Assembly: GCA_900553605.1 (NCBI GenBank)
Contig: USDX01000001.1
Location: forward strand, 150,217-214,216
Reading direction: 5' to 3'
From: an uncultured Eggerthella sp.
Lineage (GTDB): Bacteria > Actinomycetota > Coriobacteriia > Coriobacteriales > Eggerthellaceae
DNA length: 64,000 nucleotides
Part shown: positions 32,865 to 41,473 of the stretch, piece after piece
Numbering within the stretch: the first letter of the stretch is position 1
Layout of the letters: each line of letters opens with the position of its first letter
Translations under genes and position numbers: made by a program
Notes under the pieces: generated by a model
Database searches by the model: none
What the model saw: the letters and a program-made list of their open reading frames with translations, nothing else
What the model was told of the DNA's origin: nothing

Positions 32865-33032
32865 CAAAGAGGGAAGTTGCCGCCCACCCTTAATATGGTG
32901 CAGGGTTTTGTGCTTGAACCCTAATAGTGTTACTTCTTTTGCGAGTGGCGCAGGCAACACCTATACTGAAAAAGATTGGTAGACCTAGCGGGTGCAAGAT
33001 GCAGTCGCTTTGTAAGGCAGATGGAAGGAAGC

Positions 33033-34325
33033 ATGATGCCCACTTACGCGGAACTGGGGAAGGAAGAGCTTACCACGCTCAAAACTGCACTCACCGAAGA
33101 ATACGAAACCTATAAGGCTCAGGGTTTGTCCCTGAACATGGCGCGCGGTAAGCCGGGCTCCGATCAGCTCGATTTGAGCATGCCCATGCTGGACATCCTG
33201 CCTTCTTCCGATGATTGCAAGGCTGAAAACGGTACCGACATTCGCAACTATGGCGTAGTTGATGGTCTGCCGGAGGCCAAGAAGCTCATGGCTTCCATGC
33301 TCGATGACGAAGCAGAGAACACCATCGTTTTCGGTAATTCCAGCTTGAACATCATGTATGACACCATCATGCGTTGCTGGGTGTTTGGCACGCTTGGTGC
33401 TACTCCCTGGAGCCAGCTGGATAAAGTAAAGTTTGTTTGCCCTGTTCCTGGTTACGATCGACATTTCGGCGTTACCGAGGCATTTGGTATCGAGATGGTT
33501 ACTGTTCCCATGACCAACGATGGTCCCGATATGGACGCTGTCGAAGAACTGGTTGCCAACGATTCTACATTTAAGGGTATTTGGTGCGTTCCCAAGTATT
33601 CCAATCCCGGCGGCGTCACCTATTCCGATGAGGTAGTGCGTCGACTTGCTTCCATGAAATGCGCTGCTGAAGATTTCCGTATCTTCTGGGATAACGCCTA
33701 TACTGTGCATCATCTTTATGACGATGCCGCACAGCAGGATCAGCTTCTTGATATCGCCAAGGCCTGCGTTGAGGCTGGCAACCCCAACCGCTATTTCAAG
33801 TTCGCTTCCACTTCAAAGGTAACGTTCCCTGGCGCAGGTGTTGCGGCTATGGCTGCAAGCCCAGAAAACATCGCTGAAATCAAGAAGCGCATGGGCGTTC
33901 AGACCATCGGTCACGACAAGTTGAACCAGATGCGTCATGTTCGCTTCCTCAAAGACGCCGATGGAATTGCTGTTCACATGGCAAAGCATGCTTCCATCAT
34001 TCGCCCGAAGTTCGAGCTGGTTCTGAAGATGCTGGAAGAGGGTTTGGCTGGCACTGGTTGCGGTTCTTGGAGCAATCCTCGTGGTGGTTACTTCGTTTCG
34101 TTTGACGCTCCCGAAGGAACTGCAAAGCATATCGTTGCTATGGCCAAGGAAGCTGGCGTTACCATGACGGGTGCTGGTGCTACCTATCCTTACAAGAACG
34201 ATCCCAAGGATTCCAACATCCGCATTGCCCCTACGCTTCCTCCGCTGGAAGAGCTCGAGTCGGCACTGAAGGTATTCGTTTGCTGCGTTAAGCTTGCTTC
34301 TGTGGAAAAGCTCCTCGAGGCATAA
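33033..34325 (+). CDS. Aspartate aminotransferase, subgroup Ib
   Basis: 430 aa from ATG at 33033 (the next ATG at 33036 is equally possible); GGAAGGAA is just upstream. It matches the actinobacterial class I aminotransferase subgroup Ib: LNMARGKPGSDQLDLS, RNYGVVDGLPEAK, WCVPKYSNPGGVTYSDE, WDNAYTVHHL and FASTSKVTFPGAGV with the PLP-binding Lys. Converts aspartate and 2-oxoglutarate to oxaloacetate and glutamate. Stands alone with its own terminator. Confidence 0.9.
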   Translation: MMPTYAELGKEELTTLKTALTEEYETYKAQGLSLNMARGKPGSDQLDLSMPMLDILPSSDDCKAENGTDIRNYGVVDGLPEAKKLMASMLDDEAENTIVFGNSSLNIMYDTIMRCWVFGTLGATPWSQLDKVKFVCPVPGYDRHFGVTEAFGIEMVTVPMTNDGPDMDAVEELVANDSTFKGIWCVPKYSNPGGVTYSDEVVRRLASMKCAAEDFRIFWDNAYTVHHLYDDAAQQDQLLDIAKACVEAGNPNRYFKFASTSKVTFPGAGVAAMAASPENIAEIKKRMGVQTIGHDKLNQMRHVRFLKDADGIAVHMAKHASIIRPKFELVLKMLEEGLAGTGCGSWSNPRGGYFVSFDAPEGTAKHIVAMAKEAGVTMTGAGATYPYKNDPKDSNIRIAPTLPPLEELESALKVFVCCVKLASVEKLLEA

Positions 34326-34350
34326 GTTCCAACCTGGCAAGTATTTATCT

Positions 34351-34379
34351 AGCGCGTTCCTGCTGGGGCGCGCTTTTTT
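34351..34379 (+). terminator. Terminator of the aminotransferase gene
   Basis: AGCGCG and CGCGCT pair around a 12-base loop, then six T. Confidence 0.7.
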
Positions 34380-34478
34380 GTATTCTGACACGGAAAATGC
34401 CAGAGATTGAAGCTGTATGTTTCTGCGGTTTTGTGGTTCGAGCAAGGGTAAGCTTAGGGAGAAAGAAAGAGGGCTGAA

Positions 34479-35369
34479 ATGAAAATCGATCGCAGCAAAG
34501 TCCTACGGGCATTTTCGGATTACGTCGAGGCATACGATTCTTGCAATCAGCGCATAGCATTGAAGATCGAGCACTCAAAACGGGTTGCCGGTTTATGCGA
34601 GCGGATTGCCGAGAGCAATGGCTTGAAACAGGACGATCTTGATCTGGCGTGGACGATTGGACTGCTGCATGATATGGGTCGATTCGAACAGCTGCGCCGT
34701 TGGGGCACGTTTTCGGATGCGCGTTCAACTAATCATGCCAAATTGGGGGCAGAGGTGCTGTTTAGCCAACCTGCCGGGATGCCCCCATTCGAAGTCCCCG
34801 AATCGTCTGGCGGGAGGGCTTCACGTCGAAATCCCGGCATAGCTCTTTTTGCTGGGCTCGCCCCTGGCAAGGTGCGCATGAGAGATTTTGTCGAGGGATC
34901 CAAGGAAGATCAGCTGATCCGTGCCGCGATAGCTTCTCATGGTGATTATCGCCTTCCTGACGATTTGCCTGATAGAACGCGGCGTTTCTGCAACATTGTG
35001 CGCGATGCCGATAAGCTGGACATTCTCCACACCGTCAGCCTTAGCGATGCCGATACCATTCTGGGCGTCTCTCTCGATACGTTGCGTCAAAGCAGGCTTT
35101 CCTCTTCGGTGCTCGAAGCGTTTGCCGAGCGTCGCTGCGTAAAGCGCAATGATCGAGTTTTTCCCGCTGATTACGTTGTGGGCTTTCTCTGCTTCGCTTT
35201 TGAGCTTACCTATGCCGAGAGTCGTAAGATTCTGGTGGAGCAGGGCGAAATCTTTGAGATTGCAAAGAAGCCTTTGGGTCTAAAAGAGGGTTTTTCCAAC
35301 GAAAGAACCAAAGCGGAGTTCGAGCGTATGGAAAACGAACTGCGTGTTTGGTTGAAGCGCAACTGTTAG
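34479..35369 (+). CDS. HD-domain phosphohydrolase
   Basis: 296 aa. HD superfamily metal-binding residues: IEHSKRVAGLC, LLHDMGRFEQLRRWGTFSD and a later ASHGDYRLPDD and DADKLDIL. Such proteins are nucleotide or cyclic-nucleotide phosphohydrolases; the substrate is not evident. The N-terminus has no other domain. The 3' end and downstream bases are duplicated in a decayed form at 41236-41386. Confidence 0.87.
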   Translation: MKIDRSKVLRAFSDYVEAYDSCNQRIALKIEHSKRVAGLCERIAESNGLKQDDLDLAWTIGLLHDMGRFEQLRRWGTFSDARSTNHAKLGAEVLFSQPAGMPPFEVPESSGGRASRRNPGIALFAGLAPGKVRMRDFVEGSKEDQLIRAAIASHGDYRLPDDLPDRTRRFCNIVRDADKLDILHTVSLSDADTILGVSLDTLRQSRLSSSVLEAFAERRCVKRNDRVFPADYVVGFLCFAFELTYAESRKILVEQGEIFEIAKKPLGLKEGFSNERTKAEFERMENELRVWLKRNC

Positions 35370-35429
35370 GGTTTCTTTGCCGAAAAAGCCGCTCTGGCAC
35401 TCCGTTAACCCAATCGAATCACGCTTGTC
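35286..35429 (+). repeat. Direct repeat copy A: end of HD gene and downstream
   Basis: The last 25 codons of the HD gene and about 60 bases beyond align with 41236-41386. In the coding part both read G-F-S-N-E, T-K-A-E-F, R-M-E and V-W-L-K. The non-coding part shares CCGTTAACCCAATCGAATCA and CTTGTC with one difference. Confidence 0.8.
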
Positions 35430-35486
35430 ATGGGGCCTCGCCTGTGAGGTAGATGATTGGGCGAGGTATGTTTTGCGAAAAAGAAT

Positions 35487-35526
35487 GCGCGCCGACTATC
35501 GGGATCAAGGGGGATCATCGGCGCGC
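35487..35526. terminator. Strong hairpin between HD gene and CoA-transferase operon
   Basis: GCGCGCCGA pairs perfectly with TCGGCGCGC around 22 bases containing an ATC/GAT inner pairing. It lies between convergent genes; no long U run, so it may act as a bidirectional block. Confidence 0.5.
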
Positions 35527-35595
35527 GAGGGTAAGGAGAGAAGCAGCACAAGTTGGGTGGGCTGCTAGAGATAGGTGTCTACTGTGTGTTCTTGC

Positions 35596-36768
35596 TTAGG
35601 CGGCTGAGCATTTGATTGCTCCTCGTTCAATCATCTTCTCGATTTCGTCATCGGTGCTGCCCAAGGAAGAAAGGATTTTCCTGGTCGACCCACCTAGCTC
35701 TGCTGGTTCTTTTGCCGTGGCTAGATCCGACCTCATTGAGCCGATGACATGCGGAGTGTTGGTCTGAAGTGCCTCGCCGAAGCGGGGAAAATCGATGTAA
35801 TTGAGCATTTCTGGATTGGTTTCCATGGCGAGCTCGATGGCTTCGGTTTTGTTCAAGCAAGGAGCGATGGCATAGGATTTGTCTTCAAGCCAGCTCTCCC
35901 ATTCCTCGTAGGTCATTGAAGCGGCAAAGTCCACTACTGCTTGATAGGCGACAGGATTTTGTTCCGGTGTGTCTTTGAGCATGTCATAAAGATCCGGTCG
36001 TCCAATATCATCGCAGAATTCGTTCCAGAACTTATGCTCGTACAATCCGAAGGAGACCATCCGTCCGTCTTTTGTTTTGTACACGTTGTATCCGACGGAG
36101 GGATACTCCCTCATTCCCGAAGTGAGCTCCTTGCCATAGAAGAACCATCTGCTGTCAAGCATGGCGTTCCACCAAAGCAGTGAATCGTACATAGAAACAT
36201 CGATGTGGCCGCCGTCGGCTTCGTCTCTTACCAGCAGGCCGGTGAGAGCTCCTTGAATTCCCACCATCGCGGCGGCGAGGTCGGATGGCTGAAGCAGGGC
36301 AACGGCGCCTTTGGTTAAATCGTAATAGCCGGTTTTAGCGACAATATTGATGTCGTGAAGGGCGTCAAGACTGCGCGGGTCGTTTTGTCCGTAGGCTGAA
36401 AACGACACATAAACAAGCTTCGGGTTGATTTCGTGCAATGTTTCAAAATCAATCTTCAGGCGCTTTGTAACGCCAGGGCGATAGTTTTCCACCAATACAT
36501 CTGCTCGTTCGACCATCTTGTAGAAGCTCTGGAGAACTTCGGGGTCTTTCAAGTTGAAAGAAACGCTTTCCTTGTTTCGGTTCAATGCGTAATGGTAGTA
36601 GCTTTCGCCCTTCATTTGCGGCTCTTCGCCGCGAACAAGGTCGCCAGTCTTGGTGTCCTCCACTTTAATAACGCGTGCTCCCAGATCCCCAAAAAAGAGA
36701 CTTGTGTATGCGCCAAGCAGATAGCGCGAGAGATCGAGTACGACGATGTTTTCAAATGGCTTTTGCAT
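35596..36768 (-). CDS. Class III (CaiB/BaiF-type) CoA-transferase
   Basis: 390 aa from the ATG at 36768, with AAAGGAGAA upstream; an extension to 36810 is rejected. Two-lobed class III fold: IVVLDLSRYLLGAYTSLFFGDLGARVIKVE at the start, ENYRPGVTKRL, VYVSFSAYG, the QPSD segment with the likely acyl-carrying Asp163, and GHIDVSMYDSLLWW. It moves CoA between carboxylic acids; the acids are unknown. Last gene of a minus operon. Confidence 0.88.
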   Translation of the reverse strand: MQKPFENIVVLDLSRYLLGAYTSLFFGDLGARVIKVEDTKTGDLVRGEEPQMKGESYYHYALNRNKESVSFNLKDPEVLQSFYKMVERADVLVENYRPGVTKRLKIDFETLHEINPKLVYVSFSAYGQNDPRSLDALHDINIVAKTGYYDLTKGAVALLQPSDLAAAMVGIQGALTGLLVRDEADGGHIDVSMYDSLLWWNAMLDSRWFFYGKELTSGMREYPSVGYNVYKTKDGRMVSFGLYEHKFWNEFCDDIGRPDLYDMLKDTPEQNPVAYQAVVDFAASMTYEEWESWLEDKSYAIAPCLNKTEAIELAMETNPEMLNYIDFPRFGEALQTNTPHVIGSMRSDLATAKEPAELGGSTRKILSSLGSTDDEIEKMIERGAIKCSAA

Positions 36769-36867
36769 GAGGTTCTCCTTTCTGGGTTTTGACAACACGA
36801 GCCCAAGCACCCCTCATTGGCGCGTATCGAGCGGTTGTTTTATTGAAGTGAAGTTGGTTTAAGCGGG

Positions 36868-37038
36868 TTATTTGTTGTCCTGCTTTTTTGCAAGGCGTCT
36901 CATTAGGAATACGATGCTGTATCCGATTACTCCGATAACGATGAGCGTTGCGGTGTCGTAGCCAGTTAGCAGTCCTCCGGCGAGGATCACAAATATACCG
37001 GGGCTAAGGATGTTGCAAAGCAGGTTAAAATCGATCAT
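36868..37038 (-). CDS. Small membrane protein
   Basis: 56 aa from the ATG at 37038 (MIDFNLLCN), with GAAAGGCG upstream; a longer reading from 37104 would cross a hairpin. Two hydrophobic stretches (about 12-28 and 32-47) end in a basic tail (RRLAKKQDNK). It lies between the MFS and the CoA-transferase on the same strand. Perhaps an accessory to the carrier; not recognised otherwise. Confidence 0.55.
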   Translation of the reverse strand: MIDFNLLCNILSPGIFVILAGGLLTGYDTATLIVIGVIGYSIVFLMRRLAKKQDNK

Positions 37039-37059
37039 CTCTGTCAGCGCCTTTCGGTT

Positions 37060-37089
37060 CCCCGCGCCCAATTTCGGTTGGGCGCGGGG
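37060..37089 (-). repeat. Intercistronic hairpin between MFS and small membrane protein genes
   Basis: CCCCGCGCCCAA pairs perfectly with TTGGGCGCGGGG around a 6-base loop. No U run on the minus strand. It may protect the upstream message or set the ratio between carrier and downstream genes. Confidence 0.6.
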
Positions 37090-37129
37090 CGATGTGTTGA
37101 ACACATAGAGTGGGGGATGGCCTATGAGG

Positions 37130-38524
37130 CTAGGCTTCGGCCTTTATCTCGGCTTTGTGGGCTTCTGCGGTAAGTTCCGCGTCGCTCTTGAACCAAGTCT
37201 TGCGACGGGCCTTATCGCCGGCGATCCAGGTGTATCCAAGCAAGCCGAAGGTGATGGTCAGTACGGCGATGCCGCCGATGAAGAAACCGTCCCATCCGAA
37301 GTTCTCGGATACCAGAGCCCAACCGGTTGCGCCGAGTGCTCCAATGCCGTTGAACACCATGATCATCCAGGAATAGATCTTGTCGAAATCTCGGCCACCA
37401 AATACTTCGCGAACGATGAACGGAAGCATTGCCGTGGAACATGCGTAGGCAAGTCCGTAGAAGAGACCACCGCAGAACATGGGCCAGATGCCCGCTTCGC
37501 CGAACAGCTTGGGAAGCCACCACATCATGCACAGGCCGATAACGCCACCTGCATAGCCGATGATCTGGGCAACAAGAACGGAGCGGGACTCGATGAAGCC
37601 GATGAGGACCTTGCCGCCGCCCTGGCCTGCGCTTGCGAACGCTTCAAGAGTGCCCGAAAGGAGCAGCAGTGCGACCAGGGCTTGACCTCCCCAGCCTTCG
37701 TGGCCAAGGAACTGAACGTAAGTCGCAAAGAGCTGAGACATCGTTGTGATTGTGTTCAGCAGGCCGGCGCCCAGAACAAGGGTCCAGAAGAATGGCATCT
37801 TCAACACGTCTTTAGCTGCAAAGCCGGGCTCCTGGATTGCTTTCTTGTCTGCTTCTTCTGCCAGTTCAGCTTCCATTGCTGCGGCATCGAGGGGCATACC
37901 ATAGGGAAGGGTTCCGCACTCCTGAGGGGTGCGCTTAACGAAGATAGCGATAAAGGGAATGGTGCCGATTGCGATTGCGACGCCGAATACCATGTAGAGG
38001 GTTCTCCAGCCTTGAAGGTCGGGACCAAGAACGAACTGGCCAATGATGTTCCAGACGACTCCGCCAACGCCGGTCATTGCAAATACAATGCCGGTTACGG
38101 TGCCGTAGTTAGTGTGGAACCAGCGGCTTAAGATGCCTGCAGTCATCGTGAATTCAACGCATACAAGGCCAAGGCCAATAATGAAGCCTGCTACCCAGTA
38201 GCACCAAATCGCAGGGTATACACAGAATCCCATGTAGGGGATAACCACCATCAGGGCTGCTACAACGCATACTGTTTTAGCGTTGAACCTGTCGAACAGT
38301 TTTGCCATTGGGGCAGCGCCGATGCATTGGCCCAAATAAACGAACGTGATGTATAGCGAGACTTGTGATGTCTGAACGCCGAAGTGTTGCGATACTGGCC
38401 TGTAACATAGGCCTGCTGCCGTAAACACAATGCCAACAGCCGTTAGCAATGTTAGCGCCATGGTTACCACAACGCCAACGTGGCGGACCGTAAGGCCCTG
38501 TCGGGCAATTTTTTCGGTTGCCAT
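37130..38524 (-). CDS. MFS transporter, organic acid carrier
   Basis: 464 aa with twelve helices. The first cytoplasmic loop has AKLFDRFNAK, a form of the MFS G-x-x-x-D-R motif; the layout recalls oxalate/formate and monocarboxylate MFS carriers. A loop of about 40 residues near the middle (PYGMPLDAAAMEAELAEE) and a charged tail are cytoplasmic. Its place between two CoA-transferases suggests uptake of the acid they activate. Ribosome site GGAGGAGG precedes the ATG. Confidence 0.85.
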   Translation of the reverse strand: MATEKIARQGLTVRHVGVVVTMALTLLTAVGIVFTAAGLCYRPVSQHFGVQTSQVSLYITFVYLGQCIGAAPMAKLFDRFNAKTVCVVAALMVVIPYMGFCVYPAIWCYWVAGFIIGLGLVCVEFTMTAGILSRWFHTNYGTVTGIVFAMTGVGGVVWNIIGQFVLGPDLQGWRTLYMVFGVAIAIGTIPFIAIFVKRTPQECGTLPYGMPLDAAAMEAELAEEADKKAIQEPGFAAKDVLKMPFFWTLVLGAGLLNTITTMSQLFATYVQFLGHEGWGGQALVALLLLSGTLEAFASAGQGGGKVLIGFIESRSVLVAQIIGYAGGVIGLCMMWWLPKLFGEAGIWPMFCGGLFYGLAYACSTAMLPFIVREVFGGRDFDKIYSWMIMVFNGIGALGATGWALVSENFGWDGFFIGGIAVLTITFGLLGYTWIAGDKARRKTWFKSDAELTAEAHKAEIKAEA

Positions 38525-38631
38525 TTCTTCCTCCTCCTTGCGTGGTTGCTATGTCCATGGCCGATCGGGCACCAGAACTTTTCAGCTCATCCCCCAAAGG
38601 TGTCCGCCCGGCCATTGAGACCAAAATGGGT

Positions 38632-39912
38632 TTACTCGCGTTTTGAGCGAGGCCCGAAGCTCGGCTCAAATACCGATTCGGGTAATTCGGGGCCGTGGTA
38701 GCAAGTAACGGCGTCCCCATCGAGTTTCTCTATCTCGTCGTCCGAATAGCCGTATTGGTGCATAACCTCGGCAGTGTCATAGCCAACAGGACGGCTCTTG
38801 CGCAAAACGGGATCTCCCATACTGTCGAGCCTGATGGGCGAGGTGGGTATAACTTTCTCGCCGAAAGCGTCATAGTGAAGTTTTCGAAGGATGTCGCTTG
38901 CATACACTTCTTCATCAGCAAGGATGTCGCTTGGCAGGTAGAGTTTTTCGTAGGGAATCTCGTTTGCTTTGAAGATCGGCTCCCATTCTTCCCAGGTTTT
39001 TGTGAGGAACTGCTTTTCGAGGATGCGAACAACTTCCGAGTTTTTGCCTGACCCATTGTTGATCTCAGAGGCTTTGTTGTAGCGCTCATCTCCAACCAGT
39101 TCGTCGAGGCCAATCGTTCGCATGGTGTGGTCGTAGAAGATGTCGTAGCTTCCATAGCAGATGATGAACCAGACGCCATCTTTCGTTTGGTAGGTGTTGT
39201 TGGTTGGGCAGGTGACGTTATAACGCGACTTTGGCCAGGTATCGCCGAATTGCGTCGAACCGAGCATCATCTGCATAGGCCAAAGCGAGCAATGGTGGAG
39301 CGTTACGGTGACTTTGTCTCCTTCTCCGGTGCGATCTTTGCGGGCTAGAGCCGCAAGTAGGCCGGCGGTTAGGGCCAAGGAGGCGTTCCAATCTCCCATT
39401 GCTGCGGGCCAATTGATGGGCTGATATCCCTCGCTGGCCTGGGGAAGGCACGCGAACCAGCCGCCTCGGGCTGCATACGCCGTTGCGTCGAAGCCCTTAG
39501 TGTTCTTGTCGGGGCCGAATTCTCCGTAGCCACGCATCTGCCCCCATACCAAATGAGGATGAGCCTTATGCACACTTTCCCAGTCAAGCCCGAGCTTTCC
39601 GAGGGCTTTATCGCGGAAGCTCGTTACCATTATGTCAGCGTCGTCGAGCATCTTATGAAGGAGCTTAGATCCCTCTTCGCTTTTCAGATTGATGCTCACA
39701 AACGTCTTGTTCATGGATGCGTAGTCAAAGGCGGGATCGTCGATATCGGTTTTCTGCATGCCGAATCCGGGGCCGTTTGTGCGATACTCGTCCCCCGAAG
39801 CGGGTTCGACCTTGTAGACGGTTGCCCCTATTTCGCCCAGAATCCTTGGGCAAGCAGGTGCTGCAACGTAGCTCGTGAGTTCAACGACTTTTATTCCCTC
39901 TAATCCCCTCAT
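38632..39912 (-). CDS. Class III CoA-transferase, FldA/HadA-like
   Basis: 426 aa from the ATG at 39912, five bases after AGGAGG. From memory of the family, the resemblance is to 2-hydroxyacid CoA-transferases (phenyllactate, 2-hydroxyisocaproate): SFRDKALGKLGLDWE, GQMRGYGEFGPDKNTKGFDATAYAARGG, MGDWNASLALTAG with catalytic Asp174, and GEGDKVTVTLHHCSL. Those enzymes work with a radical dehydratase (fldBC or hadBC), which is not in this window. First gene of the minus operon; divergent from the LysR gene. Confidence 0.85.
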   Translation of the reverse strand: MRGLEGIKVVELTSYVAAPACPRILGEIGATVYKVEPASGDEYRTNGPGFGMQKTDIDDPAFDYASMNKTFVSINLKSEEGSKLLHKMLDDADIMVTSFRDKALGKLGLDWESVHKAHPHLVWGQMRGYGEFGPDKNTKGFDATAYAARGGWFACLPQASEGYQPINWPAAMGDWNASLALTAGLLAALARKDRTGEGDKVTVTLHHCSLWPMQMMLGSTQFGDTWPKSRYNVTCPTNNTYQTKDGVWFIICYGSYDIFYDHTMRTIGLDELVGDERYNKASEINNGSGKNSEVVRILEKQFLTKTWEEWEPIFKANEIPYEKLYLPSDILADEEVYASDILRKLHYDAFGEKVIPTSPIRLDSMGDPVLRKSRPVGYDTAEVMHQYGYSDDEIEKLDGDAVTCYHGPELPESVFEPSFGPRSKRE

Positions 39913-40079
39913 CAAATCCTCCTTGTTCTAAATGCAGCTTTCGCTGCGGGTCGTTTAGGTGCTCTGTGTTGCTTCTAACCGGTGATGACGTGTGCATCGA
40001 GATCGCTTTTCGCGCGGGTCTGGTATGCTCCTTGCTGTCGGCGAATGTTTGAATTAGCGCATTCTTTCTGGGAGGCAAG
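39913..40079. promoter_or_regulatory. Divergent promoter region: CoA-transferase operon and lysR
   Basis: The 167 bases between the two divergent genes should hold both promoters and the LysR binding site. I see ribosome sites on both sides (AGGAGG on the minus, GGGAGG on the plus) but no clear T-N11-A palindrome. Confidence 0.35.
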
Positions 40080-40978
40080 ATGAACCTCGATCATTTGACC
40101 TACTTCAAAACCCTGGTTGAGCTGGGCAGCAGATCTGAGACTGCGGAACATCTCTCCATTACGCCCTCGACTCTTTCCCTTGCTCTTTCGAAACTTGAGC
40201 AGGAGGTCGGCGTTCCCCTCATCCAGAAGAAGCGAGGGTCCGTTGAGCTTACGAACGAAGGCGAGGCGTTCTACGAATACGTAGAGATCTCGTTGCGCTT
40301 CTTGAACAACGGATTAAAACTGCTTCAAGAAAAGCGGGGGGGGGCCTTCGAAGCGAAATCGTTATTGGCGTGGTGTTCTCTGTCCAGAGCAAAGATTGGT
40401 CGCGCATTATCAACCAGTTTCGACAGAAAACCCATGGAGACGTTCTTGTCAGGGTGGTCCAGTCCTCAACCCCTTCCTTGATAGAGGACATCAAGAAGGG
40501 GAGCGTCGATGTGGCGTTCGCGGGGACAATGGGAAAAGATAAAGAGGTTAGATTCGATCCGTGCTGGTCGCAGGAGGCTGTTCTCGTGGTGAATCGCTTG
40601 CATCCCCTTGCCGCTTACGATGAGATTTCTCTAGACGATCTATCTGACCAGCATTTAATCTCGTACAACCTAACCGGCCCACTTGGTGCGGAGCTGACCA
40701 ACCTTGTGAATGATTACGATCTTGCCATTGACTGCCTCTATTCGGATGAGATCACCCTTGCATCAATGGTCGTTGGCAATCCCGATATGATGGCGATTGC
40801 CTGTAGGTCATGGCTGCTCGATTCGTTCGATCGGGACATCAAGCTTGTCAGGATTAAGGAAGCACCAGAAGCTTTTCATCAGATGTATTTATGCTCGAGT
40901 GCTTTAATGCGCCATTCCAAAACAGTCGATGAGTTTATCGACATCGTGCTGGATTATTGCTCTAAAAGCCTTGAGTAA
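40080..40978 (+). pseudogene. LysR-type regulator broken at a G9 tract
   Basis: The first frame (from 40080) gives the helix-turn-helix: MNLDHLTYFKTLVELGS, SITPSTLSLALSKLEQEVG. It leaves the LysR frame after nine G at 40336-40344. The effector domain continues in another frame to 40978 (DIKKGSVDVAFAG, DEITLASMVVGNPDMMAIAC). One more G would give a 299-aa protein, normal for LysR. So the gene is frameshifted as read; ten G would restore it. It could be phase-variable, truly broken, or a sequencing error. It is divergent from the CoA-transferase operon it probably controls. Confidence 0.85.
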
Positions 40979-41235
40979 CGTTCTGCGTCATTTCCGGTAT
41001 AGAAGTTTCAAAGAGCCATGCCCCTTGGTTTGGAACCTCGGTTTTTGCATAGCTCATTAATAAAACGTGTTCATAATTAATAAAAGCGATGTATTTTTAT
41101 CTTTAAACATTAGGTTTGAAGTTTTCAAATCAAGAAGAACAACGCTGAGAAATTTGGATCAAAATGCGATTTTTGTTGGCCTGTTAACTCGTGGTAATTT
41201 CAGATGAATCTACTCATTTCGGAGCAATTTGCTTC
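40979..41235 (+). other. AT-rich non-coding stretch after lysR
   Basis: 257 bases, clearly richer in A/T than the surroundings, with no gene and no clear terminator. It ends at the second copy of the HD-gene tail. It may be leftover DNA of the acquired block. Confidence 0.5.
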
Positions 41236-41386
41236 AGAGGGGAAGGCTTCAGCAACGAAAAGACCAAAGCCGAATTCCAGCGCATGGAAAAAGAGCCCCG
41301 CGTCTGGTTGAAATGCAATAGCTAGGGTAGTTGTTGCCGAAACGGCCCTTCTCTTAGCCCGTTAACCCAATCGAATCATGCTTGTC
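41236..41386 (+). pseudogene. Remnant of HD-gene tail, direct repeat copy B
   Basis: Reads GFSNEKTKAEFQRMEK, then PRVWLKCNS and a stop, a close copy of the end of the HD protein at 34479-35369, without its first 270 residues. The following 60 bases also match, ending ACCCAATCGAATCA and CTTGTC. No start codon or ribosome site is associated, so it is not a gene. Confidence 0.8.
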
Positions 41387-41387
41387 G

Positions 41388-41393
41388 TATAAT
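41388..41393 (+). promoter_or_regulatory. Candidate -10 element of the symporter gene
   Basis: A perfect TATAAT sits right after the repeat, 81 bases before the symporter start. The -35 is unclear. Copy A of the repeat lacks it. Confidence 0.4.
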
Positions 41394-41473
41394 CCGTCAC
41401 TATTGCGTACTAAAGTGCGTAGTGCTGTGTTTCTATCGCAGCGTTAGGTGAAGCCGCTGGGTTTTTACTCAGC

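Noticed and set aside
35377..35568. 63-aa frame after the HD gene
   Set aside because: No ribosome site; runs through the strong hairpin and the repeat; composition not protein-like.
37124..38131. 335-aa plus-strand open frame opposite the MFS gene
   Set aside because: Cys- and Gly-rich shadow; the MFS reading is clear.
38632..39912. Apparent loss of the catalytic Asp in the second CoA-transferase (His207 where the other enzyme has Asp)
   Set aside because: The catalytic Asp of class III transferases lies earlier, in the GD motif. Asp174 is present there, and FldA-type enzymes also have His at the later place.
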